Assembly: GCA_903891325.1 (NCBI GenBank)
Contig: CAITEC010000020.1
Span: forward strand, 1 to 52,774
Direction: 5' to 3'
From: an uncultured Opitutaceae bacterium
GTDB taxonomy: Bacteria; Verrucomicrobiota; Verrucomicrobiia; Opitutales; Opitutaceae
Length of the DNA stretch: 52,774 nt
In this document: one piece after another, positions 40,874-49,284 of the stretch
Layout of the letters: every line of letters begins with the position of its first letter
Position numbering within the stretch: position 1 is the first letter of the stretch
Notes under the pieces: generated by a model
What the model saw: the letters and a program-made list of their open reading frames with translations, nothing else
Database searches by the model: none
Told to the model about the DNA's origin: nothing
Program-made: the position numbers and the translations under genes

Positions 40874-43650
40874 CCAACCCCCGTCATGCGGCCGCCTGCG
40901 TCCTTTGGGGCGCGCTTCTGGCTTTTGCCGGGGCGGGGGCTCCCGCATTTGGGAGCGATGACGCGGGGCTTCCACCGCCCGTTCCGGCAGGGGTTCGGCT
41001 GCCGTGGGCGCGCAACGGGGAAATTTTCCAGCGCCAATGGCTGCTGCTCGGGCCGTGCTTCCGCGCCGCGGGAACCGCCCTTCCGGGGATTGAGCCGCTC
41101 CTGCATCCTGTCGCCGGGGCGCGGGTCGCCCTGGGCTCCGGCGCGCCGCTCGCCTGGTCGCCGAGGAAGGGCTGGGCGGACATCACCGATCTTCGCTACG
41201 GTCCCGGCTACGGGGTTGAGGGTCCGGCAGATCCGGGCACCGAGGAAGTCGCATACGCCTACGCGACCTTCGACGTCGCTCGGGACGGCGACTGGGAGCT
41301 GTCGCTGGGACTCGATGGAATGGTCGAGGCGTGGGTGAACGGAACCCCGGTGGCGGAGCGCTCCCAGCCCTTTGCCTTCGCACCGGATGAGTGCCGCATC
41401 CCCGTACGGTTCAGGGAGGGGACGAACGGAGTGCTCCTGCGCTTCACGCGAACGGCAAGCCCCTGGCGCTTTGTCCTGCGCCTGGTCGCGCCCGGGGCGG
41501 TGCTCGATCCCGAGGCGGAAGTGGCGCCCTCCGTGGTGCAGGGCGGGGAGCGCGATTCACTCTCAGTGCGCACGCATGTCGAGGACCAGGCGTGGGGCGC
41601 GCCCGTAAGGGTCGAGGTGCTCGCCGCCGGGGCCCGCATTGTTGCCGCGGCGGACGGAGCGCGGGGCGCCGTGGTGCATTTCCCGACGGCGGGCTGGCCC
41701 GATGGCGCCTACGAGCTGCGATGCACAACCCGGACGGCGTGGGGACGGCCCTGGGTGACCTGCGTGCCCTGGTACAAGGGGAACGCCCTGGTTGCCGCCC
41801 GGAGGCTGGACGCCGCGGCGAGTGCGGCCGGCTCCGACACAGCGGGCCAATACCTGCGCATGCTCGCCGAGTTGGTGCACTCGCGCCTGCCTGGATCCCC
41901 CGAGGCCGCCAGGCCGGAAATGTGGCTCCGGATTCATGCGACGCTCCTGGAATATGAGGAGCTTGAGCAGCTGCGGACGGGCGGAACCGGTCCCGTGCAC
42001 GCGGGCGGATTCCTGCGCCTGGCCTACGTCGACGACATCGATGGAAGCACGCAATTTTGCAGGGTCTATCTGCCGCCCGATTATGATCCTGCCCGGCGCT
42101 GGCCGCTGGTCGTCTTCCTTCACGGCTACGTCGATGGGAATCCGACCTACGTCAATTACGGCGGCGCCGACCTCAGGCACAATCCCCTGGCCGATCACCA
42201 CGGTGTCATCGTGATCGAGCCTCACGGACGCGGGAATTCGTCGTTTCGGGGGATCGGGGAACGGGATGTGATTCGCAGCATCGAGGAGACCCTCCGGCGC
42301 TTTCCCATCGACGAGAACCGGGTGTACCTGATGGGCGCATCGATGGGCGCATCGATGGGCGGCGGCGGGACCTGGCTGATCGCCGCCCACCACCCGGAAC
42401 TGTTTGCGGCCGCTTCCCCGGTCTACGGGGGATGGGACAACCGTGTGGTGCCGCTGAAGGGCGGCGAGCCCGTCCCTCCGCACGCCCCGTTGTTCGACAC
42501 GATGAACGCGGAGAAGAACAGCAGCTTCACCGGCGTCGAGAGCCTCCTGAACCTGCCCCTGTGGGTTCACCACGGCGATTCGGACCCGCTGGTGAATGTC
42601 GAGAACTCGCGGCAGATCGTCCGGATGCTCCAGCGCTGGGGTTACAACGTGCGCTACAGCGAGCACCCGGGCCAGGGACACGAGGACCTGAAGGAGGAAG
42701 GAGCAACGGTGGACTGGATGCTCGCCTTCACGCGCAACAGTTCGCCCCGGCGGGTGAGGCTGCGGGCCGCCGAACTCGGGTCGGCCGCGGCGTACTGGCT
42801 GCGGGTCGGGCGAATGGACGAGCCGATGAGGCTCATCGTCGCGGACGCGGAGTTTGTCCGGCCGGGCGTCCTTCGGCTCGACACGGACAATGCGGCGCAA
42901 GTCTCGCTGGCGATTCCCCCGGCGCTGCGGGGAAGCGGGCCCGTGCTCGCGGTGGCGTGGAACGGCACCTGGCGCGGGGTCACGCTCAAGGACGGGCGGG
43001 CGACCATCGACCGCGAGCCGGGCGATGTCGCGCCCCTCCACAAGACCCCGGCGCTTGGGGGCTCCCTGACCGACTTTATCGCGACGCCGTTTGCCGTCGT
43101 CGTTGGCACGGCTTCCGCGGACCCCGCAATGCGCAGGCAGTGCCGGGAAAAGGGCGACGAATTTGCCCGGCTCTGGGGGGATTGGCAGCACCAGGTGCCC
43201 CGCGTCATGGAGGATAGCGCGGTCACCGACGGGGAGGAGAAGCGGTATTCGCTGCTTCTGATCGGCGGCCCGGACGACAACCGGGTCGCCCGGCGGCTCG
43301 CCGGAAAGCTCCCCTGCGCCATCGGCCCCCGCGGCGTAACGATCGACGGGAGGACCTGGCCGGTGTCCGACGCCGCGCTGCAGCTCATCTATCCGAGCCC
43401 CTGCGGCGCGAACCGCTACGTGATGGTGGTGGCTGGAACCTCGGCGGCGGGGCTCTCGTCGTGGAATCCGGGGCTTTGGTTCCCGAGGATCCTTGCCGGG
43501 TCGTCGCTTTGGGACTGGACGATCGGGTTGGCGCACCCGCGCGACCCGTCCAAGGATGCGCGAGCCGGCGGGGGTTGGTTTGCAGCCGGAGTCTTCGACG
43601 CGCATTGGCGAGGCGACGACCGCTGGACCTCGCCCACCCTGGAACACTGA
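40870..43650 (+). CDS. Large exported alpha/beta-hydrolase (esterase/peptidase-like)
   Basis: A 926-residue protein from GTG 40870, chosen because it overlaps the tag stop and yields a clean signal sequence (CVLWGALLAFAGAGAPAFG). Residues 25-370 are beta-rich accessory domains. The hydrolase core shows PLVVFLHGYVDGNPTYVNYG for the oxyanion region, LPLWVHHGDSDPLVNVENS for the acid and EHPGQGHEDL for the histidine. The nucleophile elbow reads GASMGASMGGGGTW: a 12-base unit is repeated, giving two candidate serines (491 and 495) where relatives have one. The last 280 residues are a domain of unknown function. It probably cleaves esters or peptides outside the cytoplasm. Confidence 0.85.
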   Translation: MTNPRHAAACVLWGALLAFAGAGAPAFGSDDAGLPPPVPAGVRLPWARNGEIFQRQWLLLGPCFRAAGTALPGIEPLLHPVAGARVALGSGAPLAWSPRKGWADITDLRYGPGYGVEGPADPGTEEVAYAYATFDVARDGDWELSLGLDGMVEAWVNGTPVAERSQPFAFAPDECRIPVRFREGTNGVLLRFTRTASPWRFVLRLVAPGAVLDPEAEVAPSVVQGGERDSLSVRTHVEDQAWGAPVRVEVLAAGARIVAAADGARGAVVHFPTAGWPDGAYELRCTTRTAWGRPWVTCVPWYKGNALVAARRLDAAASAAGSDTAGQYLRMLAELVHSRLPGSPEAARPEMWLRIHATLLEYEELEQLRTGGTGPVHAGGFLRLAYVDDIDGSTQFCRVYLPPDYDPARRWPLVVFLHGYVDGNPTYVNYGGADLRHNPLADHHGVIVIEPHGRGNSSFRGIGERDVIRSIEETLRRFPIDENRVYLMGASMGASMGGGGTWLIAAHHPELFAAASPVYGGWDNRVVPLKGGEPVPPHAPLFDTMNAEKNSSFTGVESLLNLPLWVHHGDSDPLVNVENSRQIVRMLQRWGYNVRYSEHPGQGHEDLKEEGATVDWMLAFTRNSSPRRVRLRAAELGSAAAYWLRVGRMDEPMRLIVADAEFVRPGVLRLDTDNAAQVSLAIPPALRGSGPVLAVAWNGTWRGVTLKDGRATIDREPGDVAPLHKTPALGGSLTDFIATPFAVVVGTASADPAMRRQCREKGDEFARLWGDWQHQVPRVMEDSAVTDGEEKRYSLLLIGGPDDNRVARRLAGKLPCAIGPRGVTIDGRTWPVSDAALQLIYPSPCGANRYVMVVAGTSAAGLSSWNPGLWFPRILAGSSLWDWTIGLAHPRDPSKDARAGGGWFAAGVFDAHWRGDDRWTSPTLEH
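42331..42354 (+). repeat. In-frame 12-bp tandem duplication in the nucleophile elbow
   Basis: ATGGGCGCATCG occurs at 42331-42342 and again at 42343-42354, followed by ATGGGCGGCGGC. The identical copies encode MGAS twice. The duplication must be recent or an assembly artefact, since no base has changed. Confidence 0.9.
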
Positions 43651-43710
43651 GGCAACGATCAATCCCCTCTGGATTCGGCGGCCCTTGCACTAGGGACAGG
43701 TTCGTATAAG

Positions 43711-44271
43711 TTGTGGCTGTTGTTCAGGCCCATAAGATTCTCAGTTGCGGTGCTGGCGATAATTTTCGTGGGGAGGGCCGTCGCTGGTGACGAGCAGAAG
43801 GTTGTTTCCCCGCAACTGTCATCGGTAATTCTTGAGGGGCTTCCCCGATTCGAGTCCCCGCAGGCGGTCCGGTTCGATCCGGCAAAGGCCAGCGGTCCGG
43901 GCGTGGAAAGTCCAATTGGGCCCGCTCCGTCCTTCGCCTCAGTCCAACTGCCCGCGTTCGACGTGACGGCGCTCAAGGACTTTCCCCGGGAGGAGGATGT
44001 CCTCACCCTCAAGGGCCAGGCGGAGGCGGACATGGACGAGTACCTCGGCGACCGTCACGGCCTGGATCGCGGCGTCCTCAATCGCTACACTCTCCCTGAG
44101 CTCTGGAGAAAGATCCCTGTGCTCGGAGTTCTGCCCTTCGCCGGCACGCAGAAGTCGATCAGCAACGCGGATCGGGCCAAGCCCATGAGGCTGCAGGCCA
44201 CGCTCAAGGAGATGAAGGAGCTTTCGGCATTGGGAGATTCCCCTTTGAAGGGGCAGCCTGGAGATCCCTGA
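43711..44271 (+). CDS. Secreted protein of unknown function
   Basis: A 186-residue protein with a signal peptide (FRPIRFSVAVLAIIFVGRAVAG). TTG 43711 is the first start and TTG 43720 is nearly as good; a TATAAG at 43705-43710 ends right before the first, which favours the second if that is the -10. The mature part has DEYLGDRHGLDRGVLNRYTL and LRKIPVLGVLPFAGTQKS-like segments. No known family is recognised. It lies alone between the exported hydrolase and a decayed region. Coding is supported by the signal sequence and by codon use like its neighbours. Confidence 0.6.
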   Translation: MWLLFRPIRFSVAVLAIIFVGRAVAGDEQKVVSPQLSSVILEGLPRFESPQAVRFDPAKASGPGVESPIGPAPSFASVQLPAFDVTALKDFPREEDVLTLKGQAEADMDEYLGDRHGLDRGVLNRYTLPELWRKIPVLGVLPFAGTQKSISNADRAKPMRLQATLKEMKELSALGDSPLKGQPGDP

Positions 44272-44339
44272 GTCTCTTGCGGTGCTGCATGCCAGTTGGG
44301 TGATACGGATCGTCGTGGCCAGGGCCGATCATCCCGGTC

Positions 44340-44358
44340 CCGGCCTCTGGGAGGCCGG
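44340..44358. repeat. GC palindrome, second copy of the CCGGCCTC hairpin
   Basis: CCGGCCTC (44340-44347), TGG, GAGGCCGG (44351-44358), followed by CTACAG. The same stem with a GCT loop occurs at 26071-26089. Both copies sit just after a gene, which fits a dispersed REP-like element. The rest of 44272-44387 shows nothing else. Confidence 0.6.
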
Positions 44359-44387
44359 CTACAGCAAACCGCTCCTGACGCTTTGCA

Positions 44388-44525
44388 TCAGTCGATTCCC
44401 TCGTAGTGCTCAACCACGGGAAAGGGGTCGTAGTAGGGGTGAAGGAGCTTCTTCCATGCCTCTTCCTGGCCCGGTTTAACGTCGAGCGTCGCGACTTCCA
44501 GGATGGGCTTGGGCAGCGGGTTCAT
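44388..44525 (-). pseudogene. Internally deleted antibiotic-biosynthesis-monooxygenase (ABM) gene
   Basis: A 45-residue frame from ATG at 44523-44525. The first part, PILEVATLDVKPGQEEAW, is the N-terminal strand of ABM ferredoxin-like proteins. The rest, KKLLHPYYDPFPVVEHYEGI, is their C-terminus. Full members are about 95-100 residues, so about 50 residues between PGQE and the final helix are missing, with the frame kept. The ATG overlaps the stop of the acetyltransferase remnant. It could make a mini-protein but cannot form the normal barrel. Confidence 0.65.
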
Positions 44526-44617
44526 TTGGGCATGATCTCCATCGTCAGCGAATAATCGCGGTAGCCGACGCTTCGCCAGAAATCGATTCCCGCGGTGTTT
44601 CCGCACAGGACATCCAC
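44522..44617 (-). pseudogene. C-terminal remnant of a GNAT acetyltransferase
   Basis: In the frame ending TGA at 44522-44524 the translation reads VDVLCGNTAGIDFWRSVGYR and then DYSLTMEIMPK, the usual last helix and strand of GNAT proteins (NTxGIxFWRSxGYRDY). No acetyl-CoA-binding R/Q-x-x-G-x-G/A motif lies upstream: the sequence runs within about 40 bases into the end of the sugar-porter gene. The remnant was once the upstream half of an operon with the ABM gene. Confidence 0.7.
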
Positions 44618-44654
44618 AGTTTCATCTGATGGCGGCCGGCGCGGGTGCGTTCGC

Positions 44655-46058
44655 CTACATTTCCTCCAGAGTGCGGCCCTTCGTCTCCGCGACGCGCGAG
44701 GTGACGAACGCGACCGAGACGAGGGAGAAGAACGCGTAGACGGCGAAGGCGCCGCCGAGGCCGACGGAGGAGAGGAGGATCGGGAAGGTGAAGGTCACCA
44801 GGAAGTTGGTGATCCACATGGCGCTGGCGGCGACCGCCAGGGCGGAACCGCGGATCCGGTTGGGGAACATCTCGCCCAGGAGCACCCAGACGACCGGCCC
44901 CCAGGAGGCGCCAAAGCAGAAGATGTAGAGGTGTTCCGCCAGGAGGGTGGCGATCGCCTGATGGGGCGTGAGGGCGAGGGTGGCGTCGGCGTTCCGGGCG
45001 CAGAGGAAGAAGACGGCGGCCAGGACCCCGAGCATCACCGTCATCACGACGCCGCCGGCAAGGAGGAGCGGGCGCCGGCCCAGGCGGTCCACCAGGGTCA
45101 TCGAGAAGAGGGTCGAGATGATCAGGTTTGCCCCGAGGGTGACGTTGATCAGGAGGGCGTTCTGCTCGGTGAATCCCGCCGCCTTCCAGAGCACCTCGCC
45201 AAAGTAGAGGACAGCGTTGATGCCCGAGGCCTGCTGGAAGAACGCGAGGAACGCGCCCACCACGACTATCGGCATGAAACGCATCGTGCCCTGCACCAGG
45301 ACGTCCGACATGCGGACCCGCATGTCGGAGCCCGCGCTTCCGCGGATCTCGGCAATCAGCGCGTCCGCCCCCGTGCCGTCACCCCAGAGCCGGGTCATCA
45401 CCCGCCGGGCATCGTCCTCGCGGTTGCGCATCGCCAGGAAGCGGGGGGATTCGGGAAGGAAAAGCGTCGCCAGCAGGTATCCGGCGCTCGGGATGAGCTG
45501 CACCCAGAACATCCAGCGCCAGGCGGGCTGGTGGAGCAGCCAGACATGCCCCGAGCCCCCGGCGGCGCGCGCGATCAGGTAGTTGCTGAGGAATGCGCAC
45601 TGGAGCCCGACGACGATCGCGAGCTGTTGCAGCGTGGTCAGGCGGCCCCGGAGGTGCGGCGGGGATATCTCCGCAATGTAGGCGGGTGCGACGACGCAGG
45701 CCGCGCCCACGCCCAGGCCGCCGATCAGGCGGAAAAGGACGAACATGAGCGCCGTGGAGGCCCCGCCCGCGCCCCAGGCGCTGAGGGCGAAGAGGATGGC
45801 GGTGACCGTCATCACCGACTTTCGGCCGAACCGGTCGGCGCATTGGCCGGCGACGAACGCGCCCACCGCGGATCCCAGAAGGACGGCGGCGACCGCGAAC
45901 CCGGTGTTCGCCGCTGAGGTCCCGAACGCCGCCGCCAGCGCAAGGACGGTGCCGTTGATCACCGAGGCGTCGAATCCGAAGAGGAATCCGGCCAGCGTGG
46001 CCGTGATGGAAAGAAAGAGCAGGTACCCGAGGGGGCGGGCGGGGGTGGGGTTGGGCAT
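44655..46058 (-). CDS. Sugar porter family MFS transporter
   Basis: A 467-residue protein with 12 predicted helices. Sugar-porter signatures are complete: GFLFGFDASVINGTVL in helix 1, GQCADRFGRKSVM in loop 2-3, PAYIAEISPPHLRGRLTTL after helix 4, and PESPRFL at the end of helix 6. LFSMTLVDRLGRRPLLLAGG lies in loop 8-9 and VAETKGRTLEEM at the C-terminus. It is the last gene of the catabolic operon and probably imports its sugar, sugar acid or polyol with protons. The spacing to the upstream gene is 18 bases. Confidence 0.92.
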   Translation of the reverse strand: MPNPTPARPLGYLLFLSITATLAGFLFGFDASVINGTVLALAAAFGTSAANTGFAVAAVLLGSAVGAFVAGQCADRFGRKSVMTVTAILFALSAWGAGGASTALMFVLFRLIGGLGVGAACVVAPAYIAEISPPHLRGRLTTLQQLAIVVGLQCAFLSNYLIARAAGGSGHVWLLHQPAWRWMFWVQLIPSAGYLLATLFLPESPRFLAMRNREDDARRVMTRLWGDGTGADALIAEIRGSAGSDMRVRMSDVLVQGTMRFMPIVVVGAFLAFFQQASGINAVLYFGEVLWKAAGFTEQNALLINVTLGANLIISTLFSMTLVDRLGRRPLLLAGGVVMTVMLGVLAAVFFLCARNADATLALTPHQAIATLLAEHLYIFCFGASWGPVVWVLLGEMFPNRIRGSALAVAASAMWITNFLVTFTFPILLSSVGLGGAFAVYAFFSLVSVAFVTSRVAETKGRTLEEM

Positions 46059-46076
46059 TTGGGGTAAAGTGCCGGC

Positions 46077-46904
46077 TCAGGGGATCGCCCCTGAGGCCGA
46101 GATGCGGAAGCCCGCGCCGACAACGGGCAGGATGACGCCGGCCGAGCCGCCGAGCCGCCGGTAGGTCGCCTCGAAGAGCCGCGGGTCCAGCGTCTCCTCG
46201 GGGTCGGTCGCCTCCTTGTCCCAGATCAGGTGGTGGTGGGGAATCACCGTCTTCACGTCGAGGTGCCAGGCGAGGAGCGCGGCCTCGTGCGCGTTCATGT
46301 TGCCGCTCACCCCGTTGATGCAGAAGGTCGCCAGCGTGAAGGGCTTTGCGCGGAGCCGCCGCAGCCTCGTGTCGTACTCGGTGTCGCCGGTGTGGTAGAT
46401 CCGCAGCTCGTCGATCTCGAGGATGACGCCCATCGCATCCGGAACCTCCCAGCCGGGAATACCCGCCTCGTGGCGGGCCGGGACGGCGTTGATGGCGGCG
46501 CCGGCGAGCGAAACGGACTGGCCGTGGGACAGGGGAGCGATCTGCGAGCGGGGCACGCCCAGGCCCAGCGCCCGTGAGAAGGTGCTCGGCGGCATCACGA
46601 AGGTCGCCTGCGGCCTGCGGCGCGCGAGCCCGGGTATGCTTCCCGGATCGAGGTGGTCCTCGTGCCAGTGCGTGCTGATGACGACGTCAGGCTCGGCCTC
46701 CTCGACGGTGATCGGCGCGGGAAAAGCCCGCTTTACGCCGAAGATGTCAAAGACGGAATTGGACAGGTACGGATCAATCCAGATCTGCCGGCCCTGCGCC
46801 GTCTTGAAGATGAACCCCGAGCCGCCGATCCACCAGGCGCCGAGCTGCCCGTCGGGCACCCGGCAGGCGGCGATCCGGTCGGCCAGCCTTGGCTCCGCGC
46901 TCAT
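46077..46904 (-). CDS. UlaG-like metallo-beta-lactamase-fold hydrolase
   Basis: A 275-residue protein from ATG at 46902-46904. VVISTHWHEDHLDPGSIPGL is the metal-binding H-x-H-x-D-H motif. IWIDPYLSNSVFDIFGVKRA, RIYHTGDTEYDTRL and TVIPHHHLIWDKEATDPEET are shared with L-ascorbate-6-phosphate lactonase (UlaG) and its relatives. It probably opens a sugar lactone or hydrolyses a phosphorylated intermediate of the pathway. No phosphotransferase or kinase lies in the operon, so an unphosphorylated lactone is more likely than ascorbate 6-phosphate. ATG overlaps the stop of the upstream dehydratase gene. Confidence 0.85.
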   Translation of the reverse strand: MSAEPRLADRIAACRVPDGQLGAWWIGGSGFIFKTAQGRQIWIDPYLSNSVFDIFGVKRAFPAPITVEEAEPDVVISTHWHEDHLDPGSIPGLARRRPQATFVMPPSTFSRALGLGVPRSQIAPLSHGQSVSLAGAAINAVPARHEAGIPGWEVPDAMGVILEIDELRIYHTGDTEYDTRLRRLRAKPFTLATFCINGVSGNMNAHEAALLAWHLDVKTVIPHHHLIWDKEATDPEETLDPRLFEATYRRLGGSAGVILPVVGAGFRISASGAIP

Positions 46905-48097
46905 TTCCTTCCCGCCTCCGTTGTCCGGACGGTGGTGGTCGCCCGCTGGAGAAACTCCGGCCTGAGGGTCGCGCCCAGCCCGTTTCCAAACTTGAGGATC
47001 GCCCGGCCCTCCTGGACGGGGACCGGCTCGGCGATAATCTCCCGATAGAAGCCCTCGCAGAAGCCGCGGACCGTCTCCATGATCATGGCGTTGGGCACCG
47101 CCGCGCAGAGCTGGAGGCAGGCGAAGACGTTCACCGGCCCGGTGCAGTCGTGCGGGGCGATCGGCAGGTGGTGGGTCTCCGCCAGGGCCGCAATCTTCAG
47201 GGCCTGCGAGAGGCCGCCCGTCCAGATGAGATCGGGCATGATCACGTGGGCCGCTCCCGCATCGAGAACGCGGCGGTAGGCGTGGCTGGTGAAGAGCCGC
47301 TCGCTCACGCACTGCGGGACGCGGGTCTCGCGGACCAGGCGCGCGAGGTCGTCGGCGCTCTCCGGCTGGATGATGTCCTCCATCCACAGGACGTCGTAGG
47401 GCTCGAGCGCGCGCGCAATCCGCAGGGCGCAGTTCAGGTCCCAGCGCGAATGTCCCTCGATTGCAATCTGCATCCGCGAGCCGGCCGCCTTGCGGATCTC
47501 CTGGATGGTCCAGAGCCCCTGGCTGAGCTGCTCGGGGGTGATGTCGTGCCCGGGCGGCCCCATGGCGGACCACCCGGCCGGGCCGGTCGCCGCGTCCACG
47601 ACCCGCTGCGGGGCGAAGCGGTCCCAGGGCCAGACCTTCATCGCCGTGATGCCCTGGGAAAGAAGGCTGAGGGCGAGCTCGCCGGGGCTATTCAGAAACC
47701 CGTCCTGGTCGGCGTAGGCCGGCGTGTTCACGCAGGTGTTGTAAATCCTGATCGTGTCCCGGGTCTGACCGCCCAGGAGGTTCATGACCGGCTGGCCGGT
47801 CACGTGCCCGAACAGATCCCAGAGCGCCAGGTCGATCGCCGAGATCGCCCGCATCTCGGCGCCCGCGTAGCCGAAGAAGTTGGCGTGAGAAAAGAGCGTC
47901 TGCCAGTGCCGTTCGCGGTCGAGGGCCGATTCCCCGAGCAGGAGCGGCGCCGCAAAGTCGTGGACGACCGCCTCGACCGCGGCGGGCAGGTAGTAGGTCT
48001 CGCCGAGCCCGACCCACTTTCCGCCCGCGTGCACCCGGACCCAGATCAGATTGGGGAAGTCCGCCGACCTGATGGTGTCAATCCGGGTGATCTTCAT
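46901..48097 (-). CDS. Enolase-superfamily sugar acid dehydratase (mandelate racemase subgroup), first copy
   Basis: A 398-residue protein. The N-terminal cap domain (MKITRIDTIRSADFPNLIWV) is followed by a TIM barrel. ITAMKVWPWDRF replaces the usual K-x-K. MQIAIEGHSRWDLNCALRIA and LWMEDIIQPES supply acidic metal ligands, and CVSERLFTSHAYRRVL and LPIAPHDCTGPVNVFA the general-acid region with a His. The motifs resemble the galactonate/gluconate dehydratase branch, which removes water to give 2-keto-3-deoxy acids. It shares only family-level similarity with the next gene upstream, so the two probably act on different substrates. Confidence 0.87.
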   Translation of the reverse strand: MKITRIDTIRSADFPNLIWVRVHAGGKWVGLGETYYLPAAVEAVVHDFAAPLLLGESALDRERHWQTLFSHANFFGYAGAEMRAISAIDLALWDLFGHVTGQPVMNLLGGQTRDTIRIYNTCVNTPAYADQDGFLNSPGELALSLLSQGITAMKVWPWDRFAPQRVVDAATGPAGWSAMGPPGHDITPEQLSQGLWTIQEIRKAAGSRMQIAIEGHSRWDLNCALRIARALEPYDVLWMEDIIQPESADDLARLVRETRVPQCVSERLFTSHAYRRVLDAGAAHVIMPDLIWTGGLSQALKIAALAETHHLPIAPHDCTGPVNVFACLQLCAAVPNAMIMETVRGFCEGFYREIIAEPVPVQEGRAILKFGNGLGATLRPEFLQRATTTVRTTEAGRK

Positions 48098-48103
48098 CGC
48101 CGA

Positions 48104-49279
48104 TCAGGCCTTCGTCTTCTTCTTTTTGGACGTCCCGAGCCGCTTTTCCCAGCCCTCCGCAAAGACGTTCAGGTAGGAGGACGGATCGTAGGGATGGGCC
48201 CGCGCAACCTTCAGGTTCAGCTCGAGTCCCAGTCCGGGAGCGGTCGGCAGCGACAGGTGCCCGGTGGCCTTGTCGAGCGTCGGCACCCAGGTGACCAAGT
48301 CGCGGGTCCACGGATCGTTGAAGGGATCGAAATGCTCCTGGATCAGGAAGTTCTCGACGCACGCGGCGAGCTGGAGGCAGACCGCCGTGGCAACCGGCCC
48401 GCCGCTCTGGTGGGGCGCGATGTAGCTTCCGTGGGCCGCCGCGAGCCCGGCCACCTGCATCGTCGGCCCGATCCCGCCCAGCGACATCGGCTCGGGCTGG
48501 AAGATGTTGATCCCGCCGCCGACCGCCAGCGTGTAGAATTGGCCGATGGTGTCGTACATCTCGCCGGTCGCCACGCGGATCGGGCACTGCTTGGCGACCG
48601 CATTGGCCGGCTCCTCGCGCTCGCGGGTGGTCGGTTCCTCCCACCAGTAGATCCCGATCGGGGCGAGCTTCCGGGCGGCCCTCAGGGCGTCGGCCTCGGT
48701 GAATCGGGCGTGGACATCGATGAGGATGTGCAGGGTGGGGAATTTTTCGCGGACCGCCGCGAGGATGTCGTGGGCGAGCTGCAGTTCCCGATCGTCGATG
48801 AAGCCCTGCGCCGTCCCGAAGGGGTCCACCTTCAGCGCCTTGAAGCCCTTGTCGACCACCGCCTGCGCCGCCTGCACGAAGCTCTCAGGCGTGCGCTCGG
48901 TCCGGTACCAGCCGTTGGCGTAACCGAGGATCGAGTCCCGGCAGCGACCGCCGAGAAGCTGCCAAATCGGCACCCCGAGGGACTTCCCCAGGATGTCCCA
49001 GCAGGCGACCTCGATCGCGGCAATCGCCGTGCGGTGGATGTGCCCGCCGTCGAGGGATACGCTGTCCAGGAGGCGCTTGGCCAACCGGGTGATCTGGGTG
49101 GGGTCCTGGCCGATCACGAGGTGCTCGAGCTCCCGGACCGCCGCCTCGGTGGTCCGGATGAAGCCGTTGAGCGTTCCTTCGCCCAGCCCGTGGATGCCCT
49201 CGTCGGTGTGGACGGTCACGAAGAGCCAGTTTTTCCAGCCGGCGCTGACGGTGCAGGTGTCGATTTTCGTTATTCGCAT
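48104..49279 (-). CDS. Enolase-superfamily sugar acid dehydratase, second copy
   Basis: A 391-residue protein from ATG at 49277-49279. The start MRITKIDTCTVSAGWKNWLF and IHGLGEGTLNGFIRTTEAAV match galactonate-dehydratase-like proteins. KGFKALKVDPFG, LHILIDVHARFTEADALRAA, IYWWEEPT and IRVATGEMYDTIGQF cover the acid/base and metal sites, and SYIAPHQSGGPVATAVCLQL the C-terminal active-site His. It dehydrates an aldonate to a 2-keto-3-deoxy acid. The C-terminus ends in a Lys-rich tail. It is separated by six bases from the first copy and by five from the transketolase gene. Confidence 0.9.
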   Translation of the reverse strand: MRITKIDTCTVSAGWKNWLFVTVHTDEGIHGLGEGTLNGFIRTTEAAVRELEHLVIGQDPTQITRLAKRLLDSVSLDGGHIHRTAIAAIEVACWDILGKSLGVPIWQLLGGRCRDSILGYANGWYRTERTPESFVQAAQAVVDKGFKALKVDPFGTAQGFIDDRELQLAHDILAAVREKFPTLHILIDVHARFTEADALRAARKLAPIGIYWWEEPTTREREEPANAVAKQCPIRVATGEMYDTIGQFYTLAVGGGINIFQPEPMSLGGIGPTMQVAGLAAAHGSYIAPHQSGGPVATAVCLQLAACVENFLIQEHFDPFNDPWTRDLVTWVPTLDKATGHLSLPTAPGLGLELNLKVARAHPYDPSSYLNVFAEGWEKRLGTSKKKKTKA

Positions 49280-49284
49280 GGGGA

